This document shows positions 41,501 to 53,500 of a stretch of 64,000 nt of DNA, piece by piece (position 1 is the first letter of the stretch; each line of letters opens with the position of its first letter). The translations under genes were made by a program, and so were the position numbers. This stretch comes from Lycorma delicatula (taxonomy: Eukaryota > Arthropoda > Insecta > Hemiptera > Fulgoridae): positions 197,296,034 to 197,360,033 of the forward strand of contig NC_134456.1 in the NCBI RefSeq assembly GCF_047948215.1, given 5' to 3'. Below the pieces are notes generated by a model, which worked only from the letters and a program-made list of their open reading frames with translations, was not told where the DNA came from and did no database searches.

Positions 41501-44500
41501 CAGGTTTAACATTTGACATAGTGTATCTGTCATCCATATTATAAAAGGGTATGTTAAATATAATTCTGGGCAGGATCATGTAGTTATGAATTTAAATAAA
41601 TAAATAAATTTGAAAATAAAAAATAAATTTATCTTAATTAGATTGCTCTGGGCAGCATTAGTCAACCTCAGTTTATGAGTTATATATATTTATTGCAATT
41701 TTTTATTTTGTTTAATTTTTCCAAAAAATTTTATTATGCAGATGGTAAATTTAATTATTGTTTACTTAAAGTAAATGACTCTAAAACAATTCTAGCTCTT
41801 TTCTGTCGTTTATTTAAAACACTAACATTTATTAAACTTGATTTAAATTTTAAAAAGATAAATAAATATCAAAAAATATCCAAATTACCCAACCTGCATT
41901 CATCAAATATTCCCTTTTCCCTCATGTTGTTATTAGTGGAGGAACTATATTGCTAATTTTAAACATGAAAAGTGTGTACGACACTAAAAGAGTTCTGTCT
42001 GTGCAAAACACATTCTTTGTTTGTGTTGCCTATGCTAAATTTTTTACTGCTTTAAATATAAAATGAGAGATTAACGATGTAGTAAACTGGAATACAATGA
42101 TTATGATGAATACTTGATTTAAGGCACTTTATAGAATCTTGAGGTGACAGTTGACAAAGGTGAACCTGAAAGGTGAAAAGTTGACTGGAGATTTTAGGTG
42201 CTGATTGGATTTAAATTAAAATTTATAAATTTAGTTAATGAAAATCAAATACTGATGAGTTTTATATGACTACTACTAATCCTTCTTATTACTGTGCAGG
42301 GTAGTTATGTTTGAAACTATTTTGAAACATACAGAGACACATTAATTTGTTGCACATACTAAACAATCCAATCTTTTGTATGATTGTTTTGAATCTGAGA
42401 TATGTTTGTTTTGAACGTCACAAAGTCACGATCACTTTCTCTGAGAGTAACATTTTTATTAAAGTATGAGTTCCTGTGGTGAACATAGTAAAAATATCTC
42501 TTTTAAGGCTGAATATCTTCTGCATTTTGGTGTGCTTGACATGGTACATAACAATATACTTAGCTCAGCGATAAGGACAATGGAAAATGTCTTCAATTCT
42601 CACTTTCCTTAAACCAGTCACAGAATGCTTAACCCACCGGGTTGGTCTAGTGGTTAATGCGTCTTCCCAAATCAGCTGATTTGGAAGTCGAGAGTTCCAA
42701 CGTTCAAGTCCTAGTAAAGCCAGTTATTTTTACACGAATTTGAATACTAGATCGTGGATACCGGTGTTCTTTGGTGGTTGGGTTTCAATTAACCACACAT
42801 CTCAAGAATGGTCAAACTGAGAATGTTACAAGACTACACTTCATTTACACTCATACATATCACCCTCATTTATCCTCTGAAGAATTATCTAAAAGGTAGT
42901 TACCGGAGGCTAACCAGGAAAAAGAAAGAAAGAAAGACACAGAATGCTTATTTTTTGGAGAAACTTCCCCATTCCATGTCAGCTTGTCTCTAACCACTTA
43001 ATTATTGCATCTACCAAATAAATCCTTTAGAGAAATGTAAAATTTTACTTTTGTCGGTACTAATTTCTTAAACTCCTATTCAACTTTTTAAATGTGATAT
43101 CAACCACAAAAAATAACTTCATATCACTGTAGTTAATAACATTAAATAATTTTTAGTATTAATATGATCTTTTTGTTTCAGTATATGCTATGTTCTGCAT
43201 TATTTTATAATAAATTGTATTACTCAATTTATTTTTCATTTTTTAGGTATTAATGTGGCAGCATTTACTGGAGTATCATTCTTGACTCATAGCCTCAGTA
43301 ACAGTACTGGTGCAGTGGTAGGAGTGAGAGCACGTACTCTTTCACCAACTGGATTATTATTCTATGTACAAACAACTTCCTTCATTAATATGGCACTTTA
43401 TTTGCATAATGGACTGTTAAAATTTCTGTTTTCATGTGGATTACAAACAATGCTGTTTAGTGAACTAAAAGATCGTGTCAACAATGGTTATCAACTTAAT
43501 ATTGTAGCTGTGTAAGTTCTAGAATGAGTGATGAAACTTTTTTTTAGTGTATTATCATCAGTAAAATTATAATGATTATGATTATAAAGTTATAGGATTT
43601 TTAGGTGTTTCTTTCAGATGTCTAATTTAGCAACTTTTAGATCAATCAGCTACATTACAACTTATAAGTACATTGTGTAGAATTGCACAGTCACAGAGCA
43701 AAGAGATCACAACATTTGGTTAATTAGAATCTTTCGATAATCTGGATTCTTAAAAAAAAAAAAAAGAAAGAAATATGTTAGTAAAATTTGCATTTTATTC
43801 AGAAAAAGAATCTAAGTAAATAAACAAAAGAGATGAAACATTTTAGATGATAATTTCATTTATTATTAAATAATTAAGAAATAGGTAATGTATATTCTTT
43901 ATCTGAAAAATAAAAAGACTGTCTATGGATGAATTAAATGTGTAAGATTTAATCAATCAGGCAAGAAAATAAAATAAGTATTCATTCTGTGTATCAATAA
44001 GTAAATCATATTGGTAGAAATATTGAAGATAGATATATAAAGAAGTTATCAATGATTTGAATTTCTGCTGATTTACAATGTGCTAAAATCAGGATATAAC
44101 TGTTTATTTAAATTGTCACACAATGATGGATTTTAATCATAAAAAATAATTTGTTCAGTGACTTCACTCTCTGAATTATGAACTATCAAAATAGTTTAGA
44201 CTTGATAGTTACTCAACCTTGTGGTTGAGGTCAAATCTGACAACAATTAAACTTATATTTACATGAAGTAGTATATTTTCCATTCTTTTGAACTGATTTT
44301 AAAGTAACTAAGAACTAGTAAAAAAATCTGCCTCTGCCTCTGTCCCTCTGGGTAGATATTCTTTACACATTTTTTTTCTAATTTATTAATAGATATTTTA
44401 TTTGCAGTTTTAATTTTTTAAATGTTCTACAACTGTGTAGTTATAAAAATTTCAGCCCAAATTTCTTAAAAAGAACAATGAAATTAGTTAAAAAGCAATT

Positions 44501-47500
44501 TTACGAGTAAAACACTTTTCTCCTGTAATAGGAGATTCTTTTCTCCTATTATAGGAGATTCAATAATGAATTTATGAAATGAACTTGGTTTCAGTTCATT
44601 TTAATTTTAGGCTATTATCTTCTTAATTTTTTTATTGTTCATTACAAAAAGAATTAAGAAATTAAGAATTAAGAGAATTATTTAAAAATTAAGAAATTAT
44701 CAATAAAGAATTAAGAATTAAGAATTAACAGGTATACATTAATTTTTACTTAATTTTCCAAATAGTTTTCATTCCTTATTACTCCATTTGTCAGTCATTC
44801 TGAAAGTTTGGAAATACCTTTGTGATAAAATTTGGTTCTAGCATCCTCATATATACAAATTCTTGAGATGCTGCTGAATTCCCATAATGTTTGCCTCATA
44901 ATGATCCTTATGAAATAATAATACAATGAGGCATACTCAAGGAAGGTTGGAGAAGAGCTTACCATCCAATTTTATTACGTTCACCAATATTGAGACAAGA
45001 GTAGAGCAGAACAATAAACGCAGTTAGGATGATGGTTTATTGCAAAATTTATACAGAAAATGACAAAGTTTTCATAGTGACTGAACATAGTGTTATGTGC
45101 TTTTATATTCTTAATATTATAATGACTGTTTGCCTGATTTACAATTAATGGTACATATAAATACTACCATCAGCCAAATTGCTAGATAAGTGTAATATCT
45201 TGTAAGTGATAGATATTGTGTTTCATATAGTTTCATCACTAATGATGGCTACTCATTATTTTCTTAACCATTTTCAAATTTTAATGTGCTATTGATTTTG
45301 CTTCTAAATACTGTTTTTGAACATAACAATAAAACAAATGCAATTTTTCTTTGCTTATAAATATAATATTCGTAATTCTTTGACAAGTTCAGGAGCATTA
45401 TTCAGCACTTTACTATTGATTATTATTGAGCAGAGTAAAGGTGTTGTAATAAATTTGACCATTATGCAAATGGAATTTATTGGAGATTTTAAAACATTTT
45501 TTTATTAATTTTATATGAATAATTAACATGTCAGAAGACAGGTAATGGGTCACAACGTTAAAGGGCTCTCTTTCAGTTATTATAATATGCAGTCTTATCA
45601 TTTAATTATTTATTGAATTGATAATACATATTTATATGTATTGAATTGAATTGATAATACATATAAATATGTATTATCAATTCAATAAATATACTATATA
45701 CTTCTCTAAAGTGATATATTAAAATAAATCTCTTTATCAGGCAAGATTCAAGCAACTTAATAAATTTTAATACACTTTTGTTGCTCTATCATATTTATGT
45801 TTTATTTAGTAATATTTACAATAATAGTATGAGTTATTTAATATAAATAAATTGTAAGGACTTAGGTCGGTATTTTTTCATGAAATTGATACTTTTTATT
45901 TTAATTCACTATAGGATAGAACTTGTTCCAACAGTTAATGATCCTCTACAATGTTCAGCTTCTTTACGACTTAATGACACTTTAGCAATGAGTGGAGAAC
46001 AACGTGCATTGAATGTGCTTCATGATGTCGATCCGTTCAATTCACACCAACTGCATTTGGGTGGACTTCCGCCACATTTAATCCATTTAACAGATATACC
46101 TGTAACTACTGGTATCACCGGATGCATGGATCAACTTCAGGTAAAAGTATTCTATTGTTTTCTTCTTTCTTTTGAAATTTTTGCAAAACAATTCAATAAT
46201 TCTTTTTTCATCACCAATTATAATTTTTTTTATCTCTGATAAAGGTATCTATTTCTGCAGTCATTAGATTCTAAATAATAATGGTAACATCCAACAGAAA
46301 AATGTCTAGAGTATCATGTATATATGGTTGTCTAAGGAATCAGTTTATTAATTTAGCAATGGTTGCATGCCATCATCATTACTTTCAGTTAATCTTTTCT
46401 TTTCTTGTTATTAGTTTTATTCCATTCTCCAATCCTGTTCTATGTACCGTTCAATCTCAGTATATGTAGCAAATTCTATATCTTCTGTTGGGTAAAGTTA
46501 AAAAATAAAAAAACACACAGCTAGTATTTGCCAAAAGAAATTGGACTTTAATTATGTAAAACAACTGAACTTATGTTAAAGCATAACCTTAAATTGAATG
46601 AAATTATGAACTAAACATAACTTAATTTCACATAAGAAATATCAACTGAAATCAGCATATCAGTAATAATATTATTAAAATGAGATTTACAATTATATAC
46701 TTAGAAAAACAAAACATCAATAAACATAATATAACTGGAGAACTATTGCATTACTGACAAATGCTGTAATATTGAAAAATTAGCAATGAACAAATGTCAT
46801 AACCTTAGAAAAATAAATTAAAGTAAATCTTGATTGGCATTGGCCTTTCCTGATTTATGAACCACAAACTTAACGTTAAATAATGTAAAAATGTAATTTT
46901 AGTTTGACGTAGAAAAATACACAATAATATTACAGTACAAAAGAGTTAATTACAATATAATCACACTGAACTTAATTGAGCACATGAAATGGGTTGCAGC
47001 TGAAATGACAGCCTTCTGTAAGTGACCTGTCGTGACTGTACTGAAGTGAAATTGAAACTTGAACGGCATAGGTAGGATGAACTGAATGTTCCACAAATTT
47101 GAATGATAACATAAAGGTTTAACGTAATGAGTAAAGAAAAACTGAGCTTGCCTGTAACACACAAATATTTGCCAGAGATGACCTCGTAACAGCAAGTACG
47201 GAAGAATACCTATGTAGTCCTGGGCGTAGTCCGCACGGTGAATCAGGAATACAGAGGTGTGATGTGGTTTGGTGGTAGCGTGATGTGTAGAATCTCAGAT
47301 GTGTTGTGATGAGTTTGAAATTCTGCTTGAGCGTGAATGTTAACACAGATTTTGCAGGAGAGTATTGCCCGAGGCGACTGCAGTGGTGAGATGTTGGAGG
47401 TACTCTGCCGAAAAGATGGCGAAAAAAGGCGGGGGTAACCAGATCCAGGTAGTGTACAGGATAGTGTGTGTTTGTATTAGTGAGGGGACGAAAAGATAAC

Positions 47501-50500
47501 GGGTGTTTGAAAAGGTTAGTCAGAAATCACTCGATAGAATAAGGGGCGCGGTCGTTAAGGATGACGGGGGGAGGTTCGCACGAGAACAATAATAGAGACA
47601 GGTGGACTTTACCGACCCAGCAATACGAAACCAAGTGGAATTCAAACATTCCTTGTAACAAAACAACGGGACCTACCCTAGCTGGGAACTCGTAGAAATA
47701 ACGGAAAAACTTTATGCCAGAATGGCGTAAACATACTGGGGGGCGAGCGAGCAGAATCATGAAGAGAAGACCAGAGGATGAATCTTGTTTACAGGACGAG
47801 TGATGAAACCGGAAGAGAGTTTGATACGGACGACACGGCAGATACCATCCTTACCAGGAAATGTTTCCGAGATGACACCAATGGGTTTTTCGGGAAGTCC
47901 AAGGATTGGAGATCCGATAAGGAAGTGTCCAGGGGAAAGCGTGCAGGATTCTTCAGCAGGGTCCGAGGAAAGAGAAGTTAGAGGTCGGCTATTCATAATT
48001 GCCTCAATACGGGCGAAAAATTGTGCAAAATTCTTCAAAGGTGAAGGGGGCGTCACCGAAGGTTCGATGTGGTAACGTTTTGGCTGACTTGACAGCGGCT
48101 TCCCACAGACCACCGAAGTTGGGAGCATAAGGTGGATTAAAATGCCAAGTGACGCCTTGGGACGACAGATTGGTTGAGATTTGATCTTGGGAATTGGCAA
48201 GGAGATTCGAAACTTCCCTTAAATGCTTCGAAGCGCCGACGAAATTTGTACCATTGTCCGAGTACACTGTATGAGGTCGGCCTAAAGCGTTGGAAGGATG
48301 CGAGGAAGGCTTGAGTGGATAGATCAGAAACAAATTCCAAATGCACAGCTTTGGTGGACAAACATATAAAGATACACAAATATCCCTTTTGGATTTTGCC
48401 GTTTCGTAAATTAGAAGATTTATAAGGGAAGGGTCCGGCAAAGTCAGTGCCTACAGCAGAGAAGGCCCGTTGAGGAATGACACGATCAGCAGGAAGATCA
48501 GCCATGATTGGTTGGGTTGAGAAGGGTCTGAAGCGTTGAAAAGTCAAACAGTTTTTAATGGCTTGACGAATTACAGTGTGTGCAGATATGACCCAAAAAC
48601 GTTGCGCGACGAGTGCTTGGGTGTGTCGAGGAGCACAGTGCATGCCATCGACATGATGTTTTCTGATGAGAAGTTTGGATAAATTGGAAGTTTTGGGCAG
48701 TAACAGCTGATGTTTTGAATCATAGGCCAGTGACGACTGTTGACGTCCACCAACGCGAATTAAGTGGTTGTTGTCATATCTAGAAATCAAAATGTCATAA
48801 GCGACTTGATAATTTTCCGCAGAAATTGGCAGAGATTCAATTAATAGGAGCGCATTACCAGATAAATGTGTCCTTAGAATTTGCAGTTTTTGTTCAGAAG
48901 ATAACTGTGAATTTTCATGGACGGAACCTTTGAACAGATTGTGAAAATTTATCCAGTCGTGGAAATTTCCAGAAAAAATGGGAATTTTGAATTTCGGAGT
49001 CTCTAACAAGGAATGAAAGACTGGTTTGATATTCTGTTTTAAATCGGGAGTTTCTGATTCTATACGTTTAATGGGACAAAATAATGAATCCCATTCGGTG
49101 CTGATTAAATTTATATCACAAATTTCTGACTGGTTTTTTATTTCTGAGTTATTAACAAGAATTTCATCGAGGATGCCATAAAACTGTTGATCGAGGGCTT
49201 TGATATCATCAAATTGTTTACTAGATACGGAAATTCCGTGAAAGTTGACGATTCTCCTGAGTTTGTTAACACGAAGCTGCGCTTTGGCTAACAGCGCAGC
49301 GTTAGCTGAAATGATGGTGGCCTGAGCACGAGTCATGTTGTGCATTAAGTTTACAATAAATATTTAAATAGTAAGATTAGATACAATATGAAATACCACT
49401 CTTAAAAATAACAACTTAATTATACAACAATAATAATATAAAATCAGAAAGAATTTTTTATCAGAGAATTAATAGATACGATAATCGTTATATTAAATTA
49501 TCACAAGCAATAATTAATTATATAATTACTGTAATTAGTAGTTGTTTACAACTTTCATGACATCATTACTTTCAGTAACATGCTTAAAAACAATACAATA
49601 TAAGATATTCTAAATTTGAAAGAACAATTTAAAGTACTTATATAATAGAAAAAGTTTAGATCAAAAATGTTTGAAAGAGATTTTATGACAAAAATTTACT
49701 TTAAGAAATGTAGTATGAACTGTAAATCCGGAATGATATCCGGCACCCGGAGGACCAAAAACAACTAGCTATGTTGGGTAAAGTTAAAAAATAAAAAAAA
49801 CACACAGCTAGTATTTGCCAAAAGAAATTGGACTTTAATTATGTAAAACAACTGAACTTATGTTAAAGCATAACCTTAAATTGAATGAAATTATGAACTA
49901 AACATAACTTAATTTCACATAAGAAATATCAACTGAAATCAGCATATCAGTAATAATATTATTAAAATGAGATTTACAATTATATACTTAGAAAAACAAA
50001 ACATCAATAAACATAATATAACTGGAGAACTATTGCATTACTGACAAATGCTGTAATATTGAAAAATTAGCAATGAACAAATGTCATAACCTTAGAAAAA
50101 TAAATTAAAGTAAATCTTGATTGGCATTGGCCTTTCCTGATTTATGAACCACAAACTTAACGTTAAATAATGTAAAAATGTAATTTTAGTTTGACGTAGA
50201 AAAATACACAATAATATTACAGTACAAAAGAGTTAATTACAATATAATCACACTGAACTTAATTGAGCACATGAAATGGGTTGCAGCTGAAATGACAGCC
50301 TTCTGTAAGTGACCTGTCGTGACTGTACTGAAGTGAAATTGAAACTTGAACGGCATAGGTAGGATGAACTGAATGTTCCACAAATTTGAATGATAACATA
50401 AAGGTTTAACGTAATGAGTAAAGAAAAACTGAGCTTGCCTGTAACACACAAATATTTGCCAGAGATGACCTCGTAACAGCAAGTACGGAAGAATACCTAT

Positions 50501-53500
50501 GTAGTCCTGGGCGTAGTCCGCACGGTGAATCAGGAATACAGAGGTGTGATGTGGTTTGGTGGTAGCGTGATGTGTAGAATCTCAGATGTGTTGTGATGAG
50601 TTTGAAATTCTGCTTGAGCGTGAATGTTAACACAGATTTTGCAGGAGAGTATTGCCCGAGGCGACTGCAGTGGTGAGATGTTGGAGGTACTCTGCCGAAA
50701 AGATGGCGAAAAAAGGCGGGGGTAACCAGATCCAGGTAGTGTACAGGATAGTGTGTGTTTGTATTAGTGAGGGGACGAAAAGATAACGGGTGTTTGAAAA
50801 GGTTAGTCAGAAATCACTCGATAGAATAAGGGGCGCGGTCGTTAAGGATGACGGGGGGAGGTTCGCACGAGAACAATAATAGAGACAGGTGGACTTTACC
50901 GACCCAGCAATACGAAACCAAGTGGAATTCAAACATTCCTTGTAACAAAACAACGGGACCTACCCTAGCTGGGAACTCGTAGAAATAACGGAAAAACTTT
51001 ATGCCAGAATGGCGTAAACAATTATCTATTTCATACTTCCCAGTCTTTGTTTTCCTTTACATTCTACACATTTTCCATCACAAAATTAACTAAACCTGGA
51101 AGTCTTAATAGATAGTCCCCTAATCTAATTTCTCTTTTTACAAGACTGCCATAAATTTCTTATCTCTACTATTCATCTTTCTCTCCCATCCTCACCTCTT
51201 CAGTGGGGATTTTCAACTCATCAGATTTTTTTATCCTCTCTAATTAGAGCAACTCATGATATCAGCACCTGATATCATGATATCATGGTACCTGATATCA
51301 GCAGAAAATTCACCACTATGTGTACAATGTGACTATCCCTTGACTGTGCACCACATCCTTGTGGATGGCATATGTTATGCAGCCATACATAGTAAATTTA
51401 AATTACCGAGGTACATTAGCTGCATCCTAGGCAATGATAAAAATATATTAGAGTGGATATTGCTACTTCTATGAAGTGTATTGAAGTATCAATATACTTC
51501 ATAAAATTTAATGTTAAGCAACCATAAATTTTGATTTTATTTTGTTATTCATGTTGTATATTTTATCCTAATGGTTACGTTTCTTTTATTATTTTAGTTT
51601 TATTCTTCTTATTATCATAGTTTTCATCTTAGTTTTAATCTTATTTTATTGATATCTGAGAAGGGGTATTTTTTTGTTATAGTTTTGTCTCGGGCGATGA
51701 TAACACGAAAGCGTTTTTCACAAAAAAAAAAATATATATATATTTCAAAGATTGTAATATTTTTCCTCCATGTGTTTCTTTCTGCCCATATTTTGCTCTC
51801 ATAAAATGCTACTCTCTCCACAAATACTTCCATAAATTTTTTTCTAAAGGTTACATCTGTATTTGATGCTAGCAGATCAGTTCATAAATAGTTATATATA
51901 TCTAATAGTCGATAATGTAGCATAATTTTAATTAATTACTTCTAACAGTCTTATACTATGATCTACTCAAAACAAAATTTAATAACTGTTTTATATATTT
52001 TCAGATTGATGGAGAGGAGAGGCATATATATCATGATGCAAAAGATGGTTTTGAGATATCAGAATGTGCTTCTCTTGCTTGTCTTTCAAATCCATGTTAT
52101 GGTGGAGCTACATGTGTAGAACACAAAGAAAACTGGAACTGCCTCTGCCCCTCTGGGTAGATATTCTTTACATATTTTTTTCTAATTTATTAATAGATAT
52201 TTTATTTGCAGTTTTTTGGTATTTTTTTCAATTAAATTTACTCCTATCTTTAAATATGTCTGTTTAACATTCTAGGTTCTACTCTTCAATCTACTACTAA
52301 CTTTTAAAATTTAATTAATAAATTAATTTAGAGAATAACTTATCCCAATTTATGCAAAATACTGATCACACAGTTCAGGGCTAGGGAATTTCATTGGTTA
52401 TTGAGCCATCATTATTTATTGCATTGTCTGTTTATTTATGAGTCTCCTAATTTCCAGGTAGCTACTTCATAAATACTAATGAAATCTGATTTCACATGTA
52501 ACAGAATAAACACTCAATTCAGAAACATTTTTATTATTAAGTAAATGTAGCACTTATCATTATTTTTATATGTTATAGATTTTATGGAACGATATTAATT
52601 TTTTTGGAATATGATATTATAAAAATCAGCAAATTTTTGGACTGTAAAACAACTGTAAACAACTATCTAAGAACTGTTTACTTCAATCAGTAAAAAATTA
52701 TTAAATAATTAAATTTCAGGTATGTTGGGCAAACCTGTAATCAATCAGTATGTGCCAATAACCCATGCCAATTTGGAGGAACTTGTGCTGAATACCCAGG
52801 AAGTGGTTTTATCTGTCTTTGTCCATTTGGGAAGCATGGTCTCTTCTGTCAAAACGGTAACTAGAACATTAATTTATTAAAACATATAATGTAGATTTTG
52901 TTATTAAATATTATAAAAGAATTAATTTGTAAAATTTTACAAAAAAAGAATATTGGCATTTGAAATGTACCACTTATCAGATTAATATACCAAGAGTTAC
53001 ATGACTGATGATGAAATTTAAAGATGTTTGATGCAGAAATGGAAGTATTTCATGTCTGCTAGTGAAAACAAGCAAAACGTTCATTCAAACTTAGGCCTTG
53101 AAAAGCTTTGTTTTTGTGCTATAATTGACAAAAGATTTTCCTTGATTTCTATTCTACCACTCCACCACTAAAATGAGCAATTCCTTGTATTTAAGTTATA
53201 GAGTAAAAATTGTTTTTTTATTAAAAAAAAAGTGTTTTTTAAGCATTTCTTTATTAAAAAATTTACTTATTTATAATAGAATATGTACAGAGAGGATTAG
53301 TGTAGAAGTTTGGGCTGACAATTTCAAAAAACTACTAACACTAAGGAGGGGTTGCTTTACAAAAAAACAATACAACAGGATGCAGCAGAAGTAATTCTCA
53401 CATTTTGAAGGTTAATTTTAAAAAACTAAATGAGTTAAAAAAATCTTTTTACTATTACAAAACACAAATAATGTAGTTATTTTAAACTAAATTTTGAATA

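Larger units (their letters stand above)
20595..43246. other. intron E-F (22.65 kb)
   Basis: The longest intron here. It contains a (AAT)n run, a (CA)n run, copy 2 of the 0.7 kb repeat, several transposon relics, a 0.4 kb MITE, two SINE1 and two SINE2 copies, and several snapback inverted repeats. Long stretches (about 23.6-25.6, 26.9-28.6, 34-38.5 and 38.6-40.0 kb) are AT-rich with no recognisable feature. A conspicuous segment at 36830-37040 has mixed composition but is unidentified. Confidence 0.6.
43512..45914. other. intron F-G
   Basis: AT-rich. Holds the displaced exon H/intron copy (44328-44411) and the hairpin at 45608-45690. Nothing else recognised. Confidence 0.6.
46486..51020 (-). 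mobile_element. BEL/Pao LTR retrotransposon, internally deleted, antisense to host gene
   Basis: Two long terminal repeats (46486-47733 and 49772-51020) enclose about 2.04 kb of internal DNA; the terminal motif is TG...CA. Gag and integrase similarity is on the minus strand. The leader after the 5' LTR has TTTTTGGTCCTCCGGGTG, a phrase typical of BEL elements. Protease, reverse transcriptase and RNase H are entirely missing. Expected internal length for BEL is 5 kb or more. No target duplication is visible: flanks are TCTTC on the left and ATTAT on the right. It sits in the intron between exons G and H. Confidence 0.92.
46141..52004. other. intron G-H (5.9 kb)
   Basis: Made up mostly of the BEL element nested in an antisense LINE and a second sense-strand LINE fragment. 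The rest (46141-46417 and 51736-52004) is AT-rich intron. Confidence 0.6.

Noticed and set aside
46950..47346. Small antisense ORFs in the LTRs (also at 50237-50633)
   Set aside because: They are inside the BEL LTRs and duplicated only because the LTR is duplicated; no coding support.
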